64,000 nt of DNA. Source: Alcaligenaceae bacterium (lineage in GTDB: Bacteria > Pseudomonadota > Gammaproteobacteria > Burkholderiales > Burkholderiaceae_B). The notes under the pieces are model-generated. The model saw only the letters and a list, made by a program, of their open reading frames with translations. It ran no database searches and was not told the origin of the DNA. The DNA is taken from NCBI GenBank assembly GCA_030538235.1, contig JAUNUJ010000002.1, positions 299,802-363,801 of the forward strand, read 5' to 3'. Shown piece by piece: positions 46,567-56,000 of the stretch. Position 1 is the stretch's first letter, and every line of letters begins with the position of its first letter. Both the position numbers and the translations under genes were made by a program.

Positions 46567-48234
46567 TTATCCCTTTAGTGATTGCTCTAATACGCGTAAA
46601 TGATGATTTAGCTCCTGATCACGTATTCTCTCTTGGGTAATTTTCTTCACCGCACTCAAGACAGTACTATGATCACGACCACCAAAAGTGTCGGCAATTT
46701 CGTTAAGACTCTTTTGGGTTAGTTCCTTGGCTAAATACATCGCAACGTGACGTGGCACAACAACTGTTCGATGACGACGTTTCGATTGCATATCGGATAC
46801 TTTGATTTTATAGTATTCCGCCACCGTTTTCTGAATATTCTCAATTGTAATCTGTCCTATCGATGCACTTAGCAAATCTTTGAGTGCTCCGCGACAAATT
46901 TCTACTGTTAATTCCTTATTACCGTAAAAACCAGCATAAGCAATCACTTTAGTTAAGGCACCCTCTAATTCTCGAACATTACTACGCACATGCTTGGCAA
47001 TAAAAAACGCCGATTCATCGAGTAATTTGAACTCGCGATGGTCCTCAGCCTTTTTGTGCAAAATCGCCACACGTAATTCCAGCTCCGGCGGTTCCACACT
47101 CACCGCTAAACCGGAATCGAATCGAGTGGTCAATCGCGGGTTCATATCCTGCAGTTGTCGCGGATAGGTATCGGAGCTAATAACAATCTGCTTATTGTCA
47201 CGCACCATTCTTTCGAAAATATGGAAGAATTCTAGTTGGGTGCGCTCTTTACCACTGAAGAATTGAATATCATCAATTAATAAAAGGTCAAGACTTAGAT
47301 AATCGCGTTGCCAGGCGTCATTTGTTTTACGCTTAATAGAGTCGACCATGCTGGTGAAATACTCATTTGCGTGAATATACCGTATACGTAGACCCGGTTT
47401 CTTTTTTAAAATAGCATTGCCCATGGCATGCATAACGTGGGTCTTACCAAGACCGGTGGCCCCATAAATATAAAATGGGTTATAGCCTAATTCATTGCCC
47501 GAATAGTCATCAACGATCTTTTTAGCGGCGGTCACGACCAAGGCATTTGAACGACCTTCAACCAAATTATCAAAAGTTAATTCTTTGAGTAAATTGGTTT
47601 TTTCATAAGAATTTTGAGTGTTTAACTCAGCGACCAGTGCATCTTCATCCATACTCTGAATATGGACTGAAGGCATAGTGATCGCTTCATCGGAGGCTAG
47701 TTCTGATTCTGAGTAAAGCTCTTTTAAGGCGCCAATCACTTCTGATAAATCAGAAGATGACTGTGATAGCTGATCAGCCGCTGCCTGTGTTTGTTGCTTT
47801 TTTGCTTGAGCTAATGCAGCCGCTTGGCGAGCCAACTCAACCGCCTCCAGCAGTCGCGTGGATTTTCCGGTGGCCTCGGCTGCTGCTTCAGTCGCGGACT
47901 CCACAGCAATAGAAGCCGCTGATGGGACCGGCTCTAATTCAACAGCCGGTGGTTCTGGGACTCTAGCGACAGGACGTGACACTCGTGCACCCGCTAAGAT
48001 AATATCGACCCGGATATCGTCACGCTTGTACCACTGCTCGGCAATGGTCTGAATACGCTCCGAGTAAGTTTCTCTGGCCCACTTTTGCTTAATCGGATTT
48101 TGAGCTGATAGGGATAACAAGCCGGAATCCTCATCAAAAGACAAAAAGTCCAACGGCTCAATCCATGCTCTTACTTGCTCTACGGGATACTCACCCGCTA
48201 GTATAGAAAAGCAATGCGACCAAAAACCACTCAT
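46567..48234 (-). CDS. dnaA: Chromosomal replication initiator protein DnaA
   Basis: 555-residue initiator. Domain I (about 1-85, FWSHCFSILAGEYP), a long Ala/Ser/Gln-rich domain II linker (about 90-200, longer than in E. coli DnaA at 467 total), AAA+ domain III (TFDNLVEGRSN, Walker A GATGLGKTHVMHA, LLLIDDIQFF) and DNA-binding domain IV with the DnaA signature RHVAMYLAKELT and GGRDHSTV. I place the start at an ATG four codons inside the longest frame: the upstream GTG abuts the only SD-like GGAG. Upstream are three close DnaA boxes, suggesting autoregulation. Confidence 0.97.
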   Translation of the reverse strand: MSGFWSHCFSILAGEYPVEQVRAWIEPLDFLSFDEDSGLLSLSAQNPIKQKWARETYSERIQTIAEQWYKRDDIRVDIILAGARVSRPVARVPEPPAVELEPVPSAASIAVESATEAAAEATGKSTRLLEAVELARQAAALAQAKKQQTQAAADQLSQSSSDLSEVIGALKELYSESELASDEAITMPSVHIQSMDEDALVAELNTQNSYEKTNLLKELTFDNLVEGRSNALVVTAAKKIVDDYSGNELGYNPFYIYGATGLGKTHVMHAMGNAILKKKPGLRIRYIHANEYFTSMVDSIKRKTNDAWQRDYLSLDLLLIDDIQFFSGKERTQLEFFHIFERMVRDNKQIVISSDTYPRQLQDMNPRLTTRFDSGLAVSVEPPELELRVAILHKKAEDHREFKLLDESAFFIAKHVRSNVRELEGALTKVIAYAGFYGNKELTVEICRGALKDLLSASIGQITIENIQKTVAEYYKIKVSDMQSKRRHRTVVVPRHVAMYLAKELTQKSLNEIADTFGGRDHSTVLSAVKKITQERIRDQELNHHLRVLEQSLKG

Positions 48235-48246
48235 ATAATTAACCAC

Positions 48247-48560
48247 TCCAACTCATGAACCAAAAGAGTAATCTATTTTACTCTTCTAAAAAAAAGTTAT
48301 CCACAATGTGGATAGATTGTGGATAAATCGAACTCGATTGCTGTATTAACGACATATTTGCTGTTTTTTGTGGTAAATACCGCGCTAGTCTATTGACTTT
48401 ATTGATGTTTTTTGCCATAATTTATGGTTTTCACTAATTCAGCTTTTAGGTATTAGTTTATTGCCTTAAAAATACATAAATAAATCAATAAATTATTTAC
48501 CCAATAAATTATTTACCGCATATTGCCCTAGCAAATTAATTATTACAAAGGAATCTTGAC
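48247..48560. promoter_or_regulatory. dnaA-rpmH divergent regulatory region with DnaA boxes
   Basis: AT-rich 314 bp between divergent dnaA and rpmH. It includes three DnaA boxes in 30 bp: TTATCCACA at 48297-48305, its inverted variant TGTGGATAG at 48307-48315, and TGTGGATAA at 48318-48326, about 65-90 bp upstream of dnaA. This fits DnaA autoregulation; it may also be a secondary origin element. Confidence 0.75.
48393..48421 (+). promoter_or_regulatory. Probable sigma-70 promoter of rpmH
   Basis: -35 TTGACT and -10 CATAAT separated by exactly 17 bp, about 140 bp upstream of rpmH and reading toward it. Confidence 0.6.
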
Positions 48561-48695
48561 ATGAAACGTACTTATCAACCTTCAGTTACTCGTCGCAAAC
48601 GTACTCACGGTTTCCGTGTTCGCATGAAAACTAAAGCCGGCCGTGCAATCATCAATGCTCGTCGTGCAAAAGGTCGTAAGCGCTTAGCTGTTTAA
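48561..48695 (+). CDS. rpmH: Ribosomal protein bL34
   Basis: 44-residue, highly basic large-subunit ribosomal protein: starts [20 protein letters not shown] and ends [10 protein letters not shown], an essentially diagnostic sequence. It is too short for usual length cut-offs. An AAAGGA ribosome-binding site lies 9 nt before the ATG. First gene of the rpmH-rnpA-yidD-yidC block, divergent from dnaA as is usual. Confidence 0.98.
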   Translation: MKRTYQPSVTRRKRTHGFRVRMKTKAGRAIINARRAKGRKRLAV

Positions 48696-48807
48696 TCATT
48701 GCTTGTTTTGCCCTATATCGTCTATTAAGCAATCTTTCCTGTCGCACCTTTGGTGACATGGGATCCTAGTCCCTCCAAGATCTCTGCAATAACAGGACCT
48801 AAAAGCA

Positions 48808-49170
48808 ATGAACGGCGCCACATTTCCTAAATCTGCGCGCCTACTGCGCCCCAGCGAATTCACTTTGGCCCTTAGGGGCAAACGGATTGGTCGTGGGGCG
48901 TTTTTTATGCTCAGTCGATATATCCACTACTCCTCACCTGACAGTACTGCCAGATTAGGTTTAATTATTGCTAAACGCAATGCTCAACGAGCTAGCAGCC
49001 GCAATGCCATTAAGCGAGTGATCAGAGAATCCTTTAGGTTACGCCGTCATCAGTTACCGCCCGGTGATTATATTGTCAGGCTTCATCAGAAAATCCCTGA
49101 CTGTACTTTAACTGAACTTAAGAAAATCACTCGCCAAGAGCTCGATAACTTATTTGATTCAGTTAAATAA
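48808..49170 (+). CDS. rnpA: Ribonuclease P protein component
   Basis: 120-residue basic protein cofactor of RNase P, which matures tRNA 5' ends. The RNR region AKRNAQRASSRNAIKRVIRE is typical, as is the start FPKSARLLRPSEF. It follows rpmH by 112 bp and precedes yidD by 17 bp, the standard order. Confidence 0.95.
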   Translation: MNGATFPKSARLLRPSEFTLALRGKRIGRGAFFMLSRYIHYSSPDSTARLGLIIAKRNAQRASSRNAIKRVIRESFRLRRHQLPPGDYIVRLHQKIPDCTLTELKKITRQELDNLFDSVK

Positions 49171-49187
49171 ACCGGAATCGGCTGTTT

Positions 49188-49415
49188 ATGCTTAAAAAAT
49201 TGTTTATCTTGCCTATCCGCTTTTATCAATACTTCCTCAGTCCTTGGATAGGACAGTCATGTCGCTTTACACCAAGCTGTTCTAACTATATGATCGAGGC
49301 AATTGAAACCCACGGTGCTTTCAAGGGTCTATGGTTAGGAACAAAAAGAATTTGTCGTTGCAATGCTTTTTTCAAAGGTGGCCACGATCCGGTACCACCT
49401 AAGAAAACTCGTTGA
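49188..49415 (+). CDS. yidD: Membrane protein insertion efficiency factor
   Basis: 75-residue YidD with the motif set RFYQYFLSPWIGQSCRFTPS followed by CSNYMIEAIETHGAFKGLWL and the C-terminal GGHDPVPPKK. It assists membrane insertion by YidC at the inner membrane through an amphipathic N-terminal helix. Placed between rnpA and yidC as usual. Confidence 0.96.
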   Translation: MLKKLFILPIRFYQYFLSPWIGQSCRFTPSCSNYMIEAIETHGAFKGLWLGTKRICRCNAFFKGGHDPVPPKKTR

Positions 49416-49534
49416 AACGCATAGCTTTTCTATAATTAACTCCTCTTTATATTTAGCAAAGGACTAATGTGGGTTAAACTGTTGTGTTTACTTTTGAAAG
49501 AACATTTTCCCACCGATTTAGCAAGAAATAACTA

Positions 49535-51202
49535 ATGGATACTAGACGCTCCATCCTCTGGATGATTTTTGTATTTTCTTTGTTCATGATTTGGAATAAC
49601 TGGATGAGTTTCCGCAATCCGCCACTTCCACAACCAACTGAACAACAACTGCAGGACGCTCGTCAACCCGATCTTGCCACACCAAGCTCCATCCCTTCAG
49701 CAACTGCCGAAGATGGTAGCCAACAAGTCGCAGCAATGACAGACAGCGCGGCTCCCACCGATTCCGCTCAAGAAATTATTAACATTCGTACTGACTTATT
49801 TAATATTTCTTTTGACACCAAGGGCGCACAAATTGTTGGTGCAGAACTCTATCTGAGCCGCCCCGAAGATCCTGAAGCAATTCACAACTTTGTTTTACTG
49901 GAAAACGGCACCAATACCTTTACCGTACAAAGCGGTTTAGTCGGTTCCGAGGGCAAGAACTACCCTAATCAGAACACAATTTTCCGTATGATTTCCACCG
50001 ACACCGAGATGAGCGGTGACACCCTCCCGGTGGTTTTTGAAGCCGAAAGCGATGGTCTCAAACTAACACGCACCTATACTTTCCACCGTGGTACCTTCAA
50101 AATTGATGTTAATGACACCGTCACTAATATCAGTTCAGAAGCCCAAAGCCCATCACTTTATCTGCAAATTACACGCGATGATCATGATGCAGCTGGCGGT
50201 ACGTATTTCTACAAAACCTTCTCTGGTTTTGCGATGTACACGGATCAAAATCGCTTCGAGAAAATTTCTTTCTCCGATATTGATAAAAATAATCTCTCAC
50301 ATGCCAGTCAAACCAATGACGGTTGGATTAGTTTTATTCAGCACTTCTTTGTGACCGCTTGGGTGCCTGAAGAGGGCAAAGAGCGTCATTACAATATCCG
50401 TAAAATTGCTAATAACCTTTACGCTATCAGCACCATTGAGCCTCTAGGCACTATTGAACCTACAGCGACAGTCAGTAGTAATTCCGTGCTATGGGCCGGT
50501 CCACAAGCACAAGAGATGCTCTCAGAAATCAGTCCGGGTCTAGATTTAGTTGTTGACTATGGTTGGTTGACCATTATCGCCAAACCAATGTTCAAGTTCA
50601 TGACTTGGTTACATTCTTTTATTGGTAACTGGGGTTGGACTATTGTGGTCTTGACCATCATTATCAAGATTGTGCTGTACCCTCTATCCGCCGCTAGTTA
50701 TCGCTCAATGGCCCGTATGAAAAATGTTGGCCCTCGTATGCAAGCGATTAAAGAAAAGTATGGTGATGACCGTCAAAAAGTCAATCAAGCCATGATGGAG
50801 CTATACCGTACCGAAAAAATTAATCCGCTCGGTGGTTGTTTACCGATTGTGCTTCAAATCCCGATTTTCTTAACCTTATATCGAGTGATTTTAGCCAGCG
50901 TGGAGCTACGTGGTGCCCCATGGATCCTATGGATTCAAGACTTGGCCGTGGCTGACCCGTACTTTATCCTACCGGCAATCATGACCGCAACCATGTTCTT
51001 GCAGTTCAGACTGAACCCAACCCCACCAGATCCAATGCAAGCGCGCATCATGATGATTATGCCGTTAGTCTTCGGTGCCATGATGTTCATGTTCCCTGCC
51101 GGTTTAGTACTTTACTGGGTAGTTAACAATATCTTGTCAATTGCACAGCAGCAATTTATTACTCGACGCCTAGCTCGCGTCGCTAACGATAGCAAGATGT
51201 AA
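49535..51202 (+). CDS. yidC: Membrane protein insertase YidC
   Basis: 555-residue Oxa1/YidC insertase of the Gram-negative type: N-terminal transmembrane helix (RRSILWMIFVFSLFMIWNNW), a low-complexity linker, the large periplasmic P1 domain (about 85-340), then the conserved core with five membrane segments (YGWLTIIAKPMFKFMTWLHS; GWTIVVLTIIIKIVLYPLSA; LGGCLPIVLQIPIFLTLYRV) and a basic tail. It inserts and folds inner-membrane proteins. Terminated by a strong hairpin, so it is not co-transcribed with mnmE, which lies farther off on the opposite strand. Confidence 0.97.
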   Translation: MDTRRSILWMIFVFSLFMIWNNWMSFRNPPLPQPTEQQLQDARQPDLATPSSIPSATAEDGSQQVAAMTDSAAPTDSAQEIINIRTDLFNISFDTKGAQIVGAELYLSRPEDPEAIHNFVLLENGTNTFTVQSGLVGSEGKNYPNQNTIFRMISTDTEMSGDTLPVVFEAESDGLKLTRTYTFHRGTFKIDVNDTVTNISSEAQSPSLYLQITRDDHDAAGGTYFYKTFSGFAMYTDQNRFEKISFSDIDKNNLSHASQTNDGWISFIQHFFVTAWVPEEGKERHYNIRKIANNLYAISTIEPLGTIEPTATVSSNSVLWAGPQAQEMLSEISPGLDLVVDYGWLTIIAKPMFKFMTWLHSFIGNWGWTIVVLTIIIKIVLYPLSAASYRSMARMKNVGPRMQAIKEKYGDDRQKVNQAMMELYRTEKINPLGGCLPIVLQIPIFLTLYRVILASVELRGAPWILWIQDLAVADPYFILPAIMTATMFLQFRLNPTPPDPMQARIMMIMPLVFGAMMFMFPAGLVLYWVVNNILSIAQQQFITRRLARVANDSKM

Positions 51203-51232
51203 TTAAGTTTCAGTAATATTCTGATATTAAAG

Positions 51233-51258
51233 CCGGGAAATTTTATTTCCCGGTTTTT
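51233..51258 (+). terminator. Terminator of the rpmH-yidC operon
   Basis: 8-bp stem CCGGGAAA with TTTCCCGG, 5-nt loop and TTTTT tail, 30 bp past yidC. Confidence 0.88.
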
Positions 51259-51309
51259 CTATGAGAAAAACATATTTAATCAACTTAAGTCAAAATAACA
51301 AGTCATTAT

Positions 51310-52227
51310 ATGAACCAACACAAATCGACTCAATCTCCTACCGTGGCCACCGGCACCCGTGTGGGCTTTGTTGCGATTGCCATATTCGGGACCCTCGCGC
51401 TACTGACTACCTTGACAGGAGGTGCTATACCGCCCTTTCAAATGATGGCCATGTGCTTTAGTATTGTCTTTATTTTGATTTGTCTGCGGTGGTTTAAAAA
51501 TCAAGACAATGGTCTACGTTATTTAAAGCAACCGTTATTTTCTTGGCTTATCGGTGTCGGTGGTCTTTTCGGTTTTCATTTTTTCTATTTCAAAGGTATG
51601 AGTATGGCGCCGGCCGTTGAAGTGAGTCTGATCACCTATCTATGGCCATTATTAATTGTGCTCTTTAGTTCTTTTTTACCTGGAGAAAAACTACGTTTTT
51701 ACCATCTCTTAGGTGCTCTACTCGCCTTAATAGGTTGCTACGTATTAATTAGCGGTCATGGTGAACTTGGCTTTGAGACAAAATACCTGCCCGGCTACCT
51801 CTATGGCTTAGGAGCGGCTATTAGTTGGGGACTCTATTCCACTCTAAGCCGTCTGGTTCGCAATGTCCCGACTGACGCCGTAGCATGGTTCTGTGCAGCA
51901 ACCGCCTTACTTGCTTTGATATACCACCTTGTATTTGAAACGACCGTGTGGCCGACAGATATTTATCAATGGGTCGGTATCATCGGTTTAGGTCTAGGAC
52001 CGGTAGGTGCCGCTTTTTTCTTCTGGGACTACGGGGTTAAATACGGCAATATTCAACTGATCGGCACCCTCGCCTATATCACCCCATTAATTTCTACTTT
52101 ATTATTAATTGTCGCCGGTCATGCTGAAGCAACATTTGCTGTCATCGCATCGGGTCTATTGATAGTTAGTGGCTCTGTGGTCGCTTCAGGACTATGGTTA
52201 CGATTGAAGAAAACTGATAAATCATAA
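51310..52227 (+). CDS. EamA/DMT-family transporter
   Basis: 305-residue inner-membrane protein with about ten hydrophobic segments in two EamA repeats (first about 20-145, second about 155-300). LITYLWPLLIVLFSSFLPGEKL and YITPLISTLLLIVAGHAE are the family's repeat ends, and WGLYSTLSRLV resembles the aromatic amino acid exporter YddG group. It probably exports a metabolite; the substrate is unknown. Lies between the yidC terminator and its own hairpin. Confidence 0.85.
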   Translation: MNQHKSTQSPTVATGTRVGFVAIAIFGTLALLTTLTGGAIPPFQMMAMCFSIVFILICLRWFKNQDNGLRYLKQPLFSWLIGVGGLFGFHFFYFKGMSMAPAVEVSLITYLWPLLIVLFSSFLPGEKLRFYHLLGALLALIGCYVLISGHGELGFETKYLPGYLYGLGAAISWGLYSTLSRLVRNVPTDAVAWFCAATALLALIYHLVFETTVWPTDIYQWVGIIGLGLGPVGAAFFFWDYGVKYGNIQLIGTLAYITPLISTLLLIVAGHAEATFAVIASGLLIVSGSVVASGLWLRLKKTDKS

Positions 52228-52228
52228 A

Positions 52229-52262
52229 AAAAGCGACTACTTAATATATATAGTCGCTTTTC
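52229..52262. terminator. Terminator between the EamA gene and nitronate monooxygenase
   Basis: AAAAGCGACTA with TAGTCGCTTTT around an AT-rich loop; A-run before and T-run after, so it can act on both convergent transcripts. Confidence 0.85.
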
Positions 52263-52288
52263 TATGAGAATAAAACCAGAACTGTCTG

Positions 52289-53275
52289 TTAATTATTTTT
52301 AAAATTAGCGACGCGTTCAATCGCCCCAAGGTACTCTTTTTCCAACTGATCAACGATCATTGAAATTGGCTGTATGCTATCTATCAAACCCACACCTTGA
52401 CCGGCACCCCAAATATCCTTCCAGGCTTTGACTTTAGAGCCGCCCGCAGCGAAATTCATCGTGTTTTTATCGCCAGCTTGTAGATTGTCCGGATCAAGGC
52501 CCGATCTAATCACACTTTCTTTTAAATAATTTCCATGGACACCGGAAAAATAATCGCTATAAATAATATCCGCAGCACTCGCATTAACTATCGCTTGCTT
52601 ATATTCATCTAACGCGTGAGCTTCATCGCTAGCAATAAACTTTGTACCAATATACGCGAGATCAGCACCCATCACTTGAGCCGCTAAGACCGCATCGCCG
52701 GTAGAAATAGCACCCGACAATATAACTGGACCGGAAAATATCTGCTTAACCTCGCCCACCAAAGCCATCGGCGACATAGTCCCGCCATGACCACCGGCAC
52801 CCGCAGCCACCACGATCAAACCATCCACACCCGCCTCAATCGCTTTTTGTGCATGGCGTAGATTAATCACATCATGTAAAACAATGCCACCATAAGAATG
52901 CACCTGATCAATAATCTCAGGCAATGGTGCCCGTAAAGAAGTAATAATAATCGGCACCTTATGCTTAACGCACAGCCCTAAATCCTCAGCTAAACGAGGA
53001 TTAGAGTCATGAATGATTAAATTCACACCGATTGGACCGATAATGGCCTCAGGATTATCCTTTTTATAGCTTTCAAGCTCAGCATTTATCTCAGTTAACC
53101 ACTGATCCAGTAAACCATCACCACGTGCATTTAACGCAGGAAATGAACCGACAATACCAGCCTTACACTGGGCTGTGACCAACTCAGGGTAACTGACGGT
53201 AAACATAGGTGCACCGATAACCGGTATTCTCAGATTTTGTAAAACAGGTGGGATAGTATTTCTTGTAAAAGCCAT
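52289..53275 (-). CDS. Nitronate monooxygenase family protein
   Basis: 328-residue FMN-dependent TIM-barrel enzyme of the 2-nitropropane dioxygenase family. Motifs: IPVIGAPMFTVSYPELV at the start, VNLIIHDSN, VVAAGAGGHGGTMSPMALV (phosphate/flavin site), ILSGAISTGDAVLAA and GADLAYIGTKFIAS. It probably oxidises alkyl nitronates such as propionate-3-nitronate, or is a related quinone reductase. Lies 57 bp downstream of the SMR pump gene on the same strand. Confidence 0.88.
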   Translation of the reverse strand: MAFTRNTIPPVLQNLRIPVIGAPMFTVSYPELVTAQCKAGIVGSFPALNARGDGLLDQWLTEINAELESYKKDNPEAIIGPIGVNLIIHDSNPRLAEDLGLCVKHKVPIIITSLRAPLPEIIDQVHSYGGIVLHDVINLRHAQKAIEAGVDGLIVVAAGAGGHGGTMSPMALVGEVKQIFSGPVILSGAISTGDAVLAAQVMGADLAYIGTKFIASDEAHALDEYKQAIVNASAADIIYSDYFSGVHGNYLKESVIRSGLDPDNLQAGDKNTMNFAAGGSKVKAWKDIWGAGQGVGLIDSIQPISMIVDQLEKEYLGAIERVANFKNN

Positions 53276-53332
53276 TAAAACAGTCTCCTTTGATTAAATA
53301 GCAATTGCTAAACATATTTTAAACTTGTGATT

Positions 53333-53686
53333 TTAACCATGACTGACAGATTTTGAAAATAGGTTAATCACTACTACACCGACAATAATTAATGCAATTC
53401 CTAAGATCGCCGGTAAATCCAATCGTTGTTTAAAAAAAATAAAACCGATCAGCGTTATACCGACTATACCAACCGCACTCCATAAAGCATACGCAATACC
53501 AATTGGTATATACTTTAAACTTAAAGAAAGAAAATAAAATGAAGCACCATAAAAAGAAAGGACCAAGACGGACGGAATTAAACGCGTAAATTGCTCAGTT
53601 TTAATTAATAATCCCGTTCCTGCTATCTCAAAGAAAATGGCAATAGCAAGTAAAAGATAAGCCGTCATAATAGTGGTGGGCTGCAT
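53333..53686 (-). CDS. Small multidrug resistance (SMR/EmrE-like) transporter
   Basis: 117-residue protein with four hydrophobic helices and the essential membrane Glu (about E20 in AIFFEIAGT) that couples proton and drug in EmrE. YALWSAVGIVGITLIGFIFF is the typical third/fourth-helix block. The ATG with GGAG at 5-nt spacing decides the start. It could export quaternary ammonium compounds, or guanidinium in the Gdx branch; sequence reading alone does not decide. Confidence 0.9.
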   Translation of the reverse strand: MQPTTIMTAYLLLAIAIFFEIAGTGLLIKTEQFTRLIPSVLVLSFYGASFYFLSLSLKYIPIGIAYALWSAVGIVGITLIGFIFFKQRLDLPAILGIALIIVGVVVINLFSKSVSHG

Positions 53687-53725
53687 AAAGACTCCTCCAG
53701 ATCAGAGCTAAGAATGATTAGATTA

Positions 53726-53741
53726 TGTTTTACGTGGAACA
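53726..53741. promoter_or_regulatory. parS-like site (degenerate)
   Basis: TGTTTTACGTGGAACA, two differences from the canonical parS TGTTTCACGTGAAACA. It lies upstream of the SMR gene, outside coding sequence. Confidence 0.45.
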
Positions 53742-53832
53742 ATATAGAAAATAAGTTTATTCTTTAAATCACAGTTTCAGCTTAGTTAAAGCTAATCAAT
53801 AAACACGAAATAAAAACATATCACATGAAGAA

Positions 53833-53872
53833 AAAACCGGCGTTCTATCTAAGATTTAGAGACACCGGTTTT
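53833..53872 (-). terminator. Terminator of mnmE
   Basis: On the leftward strand, AAAACCGG and CCGGTTTTTT flank a long, partly self-complementary loop; 34 bp past the mnmE stop. Confidence 0.75.
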
Positions 53873-53905
53873 AAAAATTTTTTGATATGAGAGACAAGCT
53901 CTACC

Positions 53906-55294
53906 CTACTTTCCTATACAGAAAGAGGAGAAGATCTCACCTAATAAATCATCGCTAGTAAACTCACCTGTGATCGAATTTAAAGCTTCATGTGATAAAC
54001 GTAATTCTTCGGCAAATAAATCCAACACACGGTCATCTTGTTGAGCAAAATCATGCGCCTGATTCAAATGTTCCATGGATTGTTTTAGTGCAACTAAATG
54101 CCTTTCTCGAGCTAACCAAGGTGTTTCCTGCTGTACCTGTAAACCGGCAATAGACAGCAATAATTCAGTCAGCTGATTTAAACCCTGTTGTGCTTTGGCA
54201 GATAAGAAAATCGTATTAGAGTAGGCATTACTTTCTTTTAATTGAAGTAGCGATTCCTCAGCCAACAGATCAATCTTATTAAAGACAGTAATTACAGGTG
54301 TATTAGTCGGCATTTTTGCGAGAATATCCTCGTTTGCATCTAAATCGGGTTCTGAGGCATCTTGTAAATGCAAGATCACGTCGGCCTTAGCGATTTCTGC
54401 CCAGCTACGCTCAATACCGATGCTCTCAACCGTATCCTCAGTTTCACGAAGACCCGCAGTATCTACAATATGTAAAGGCACACCATTTAAGTGGATCTGT
54501 TGCACCACCCTATCACGCGTAGTACCGGCAATCGGAGTCACAATCGCTACCTCATCTCCGGCAAGTGCATTTAAAAGACTCGACTTGCCTACATTAGGCT
54601 GACCTGCCAGCACCACATGTAGACCCTCTCGAAGAATCATACCCTGCTCTGATACATGTAAAATATGCTGTAACTGCTGCTGTAAAGCAGTTAATTTAGG
54701 TACAGCATCATATTTTTCTAAAAACTCAATTTCTTCTTCAGGAAAATCTAAGGTTGCCTCTACTAACATCCGCAGATAAATAATACTATCGGCCAAGTCA
54801 TTGACTAAGCGAGAAAACTCCCCACTTAACGAAGCCATAGCGCTACGCGCTGCAGATTCTGAGCTGGCATCGATCAAATCCGCTACCGCTTCAGCTTGGG
54901 CTAAATCAAGTCGACCATTAAGAAATGCACGCTGAGTAAATTCACCAGGCTCGGCAGGTCTTAAACGCTGTTGATTAGCGGGTATTTCCATACAACGTTT
55001 AATTAACCGCTTTAAGACCGCCGGACCACCATGCCCTTGCAATTCAAGAACATCTTCACCAGTATAAGAATTAGGACCTTTGAAGTATAAAGCAATTCCC
55101 TCATCAATGGCATCACCATCTGCATCATTGAATGGCAAATAATAAGCATGGCGAGGTGTTAAATCACGGCCAAAAAATGCATTGATATAAGTCGATAAAT
55201 CTTTGGAGGAAACACGAACCACGCCAATGCCACCACGACCCGGCGCAGTAGCAATAGCAACAATAGGATCTTCTTGAATTTTTAAGACAGACAT
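53906..55294 (-). CDS. mnmE: tRNA uridine-5-carboxymethylaminomethyl modification GTPase
   Basis: 462-residue MnmE (TrmE), which with MnmG modifies U34 of some tRNAs. N-terminal tetrahydrofolate-binding domain ([19 protein letters not shown]), helical domain, inserted G domain (G1 [13 protein letters not shown]2 TTRD, G3 DTAGLRE, G4 NKID) and the invariant C-terminal CIGK. Its partner mnmG lies 3.3 kb away, divergently. It reads leftward, whereas in many relatives yidC and mnmE are co-directional; three genes now separate them. Confidence 0.97.
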   Translation of the reverse strand: MSVLKIQEDPIVAIATAPGRGGIGVVRVSSKDLSTYINAFFGRDLTPRHAYYLPFNDADGDAIDEGIALYFKGPNSYTGEDVLELQGHGGPAVLKRLIKRCMEIPANQQRLRPAEPGEFTQRAFLNGRLDLAQAEAVADLIDASSESAARSAMASLSGEFSRLVNDLADSIIYLRMLVEATLDFPEEEIEFLEKYDAVPKLTALQQQLQHILHVSEQGMILREGLHVVLAGQPNVGKSSLLNALAGDEVAIVTPIAGTTRDRVVQQIHLNGVPLHIVDTAGLRETEDTVESIGIERSWAEIAKADVILHLQDASEPDLDANEDILAKMPTNTPVITVFNKIDLLAEESLLQLKESNAYSNTIFLSAKAQQGLNQLTELLLSIAGLQVQQETPWLARERHLVALKQSMEHLNQAHDFAQQDDRVLDLFAEELRLSHEALNSITGEFTSDDLLGEIFSSFCIGK

Positions 55295-55308
55295 TTTTAA
55301 GCTAGTAG

Positions 55309-55728
55309 TTATTCAATATATGAGGCGATTTCTTTAGCTAAGGCAATCAATTCTTCCGGATTGCCTGCAACTCTGGCATGTGCTTTATTTGTCTGACCTT
55401 TGTAGACAGGCAACATATGACAATGTAAGTGATAAACCGTCTGACCAGCAGCTGCGTGATTATACTGACTGACGATCAAGCCATCAGCATTGGTCGCTTT
55501 CATCAAGGCCGGTGCAATTTTTTTGCATGTTTTGGCACAAGCAGCGATTGCATCATCACTAATATCAAAAATATTAACAGCGCCCTCTTTTGGCAAGACT
55601 AATAAATGCCCTCTTGACTCTGGCATGATATCCATCATCACATAGGTTTGTTCATCCTCGTAAACCTTATAAGAAGGTGCTTCATTGTTTAAGATTTTCG
55701 CGAAAATATTATCGTTTTGGTATTCCAT
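55309..55728 (-). CDS. HIT-family (histidine triad) hydrolase
   Basis: 139-residue HIT protein with the triad motif YHLHCHMLP (H-x-H-x-H) and the usual start [34 protein letters not shown]. Family members are nucleotide hydrolases/transferases, HinT-type purine nucleoside phosphoramidases among them. GGGAG lies 5 nt before the ATG. Gap to mnmE downstream is 14 bp, so they are co-transcribed. The upstream flank is the origin-like region. Confidence 0.9.
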   Translation of the reverse strand: MEYQNDNIFAKILNNEAPSYKVYEDEQTYVMMDIMPESRGHLLVLPKEGAVNIFDISDDAIAACAKTCKKIAPALMKATNADGLIVSQYNHAAAGQTVYHLHCHMLPVYKGQTNKAHARVAGNPEELIALAKEIASYIE

Positions 55729-55790
55729 TTTATCTCCCTCGATTGAAAATTAAGAAAAACAGCTTGTGGATATGCTCTATGATAGCGCAA

Positions 55791-56000
55791 TGTGGATAAG
55801 TCGTGACTCAAGTCAGACTAAACAATGCTTTAGTCAAAGTATGCAAATCTATCCACTATCAGAGCATGATTCAACGATACGTTTATCCACATAAATAAAA
55901 ATTTTAAGGTATTGATTTTAAACTTAATTAATGACTTATCCTAGTTATCCACTGAGCATAACAATAACAAAAGGTATTTATAATTAATAATGTATTAACA
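55791..56000. repeat. DnaA-box module, copy A
   Basis: 210-bp unit, starts TGTGGATAA, ends TGTATTAACA. DnaA-box-like 9-mers at offsets 0 (TGTGGATAA), 58 (CTATCCACT), 92 (TTATCCACA), 145 (TTATCCTAG) and 154 (TTATCCACT). The last 65 bp (GAGCATAACAATAACA and TTAATAATGTATTAACA) are AT-rich, a possible unwinding element. Colinear with copy B. Confidence 0.75.

Noticed and set aside
46567-48246. Longer DnaA start (GTG four codons upstream)
   Set aside because: The only SD-like GGAG abuts that GTG, leaving no spacer, and the extra residues are not part of domain I.
49535-51202. Possible interruption of YidC by its low-complexity segment (about residues 30-75)
   Set aside because: A variable linker between the first membrane helix and the P1 domain is normal in Gram-negative YidC.
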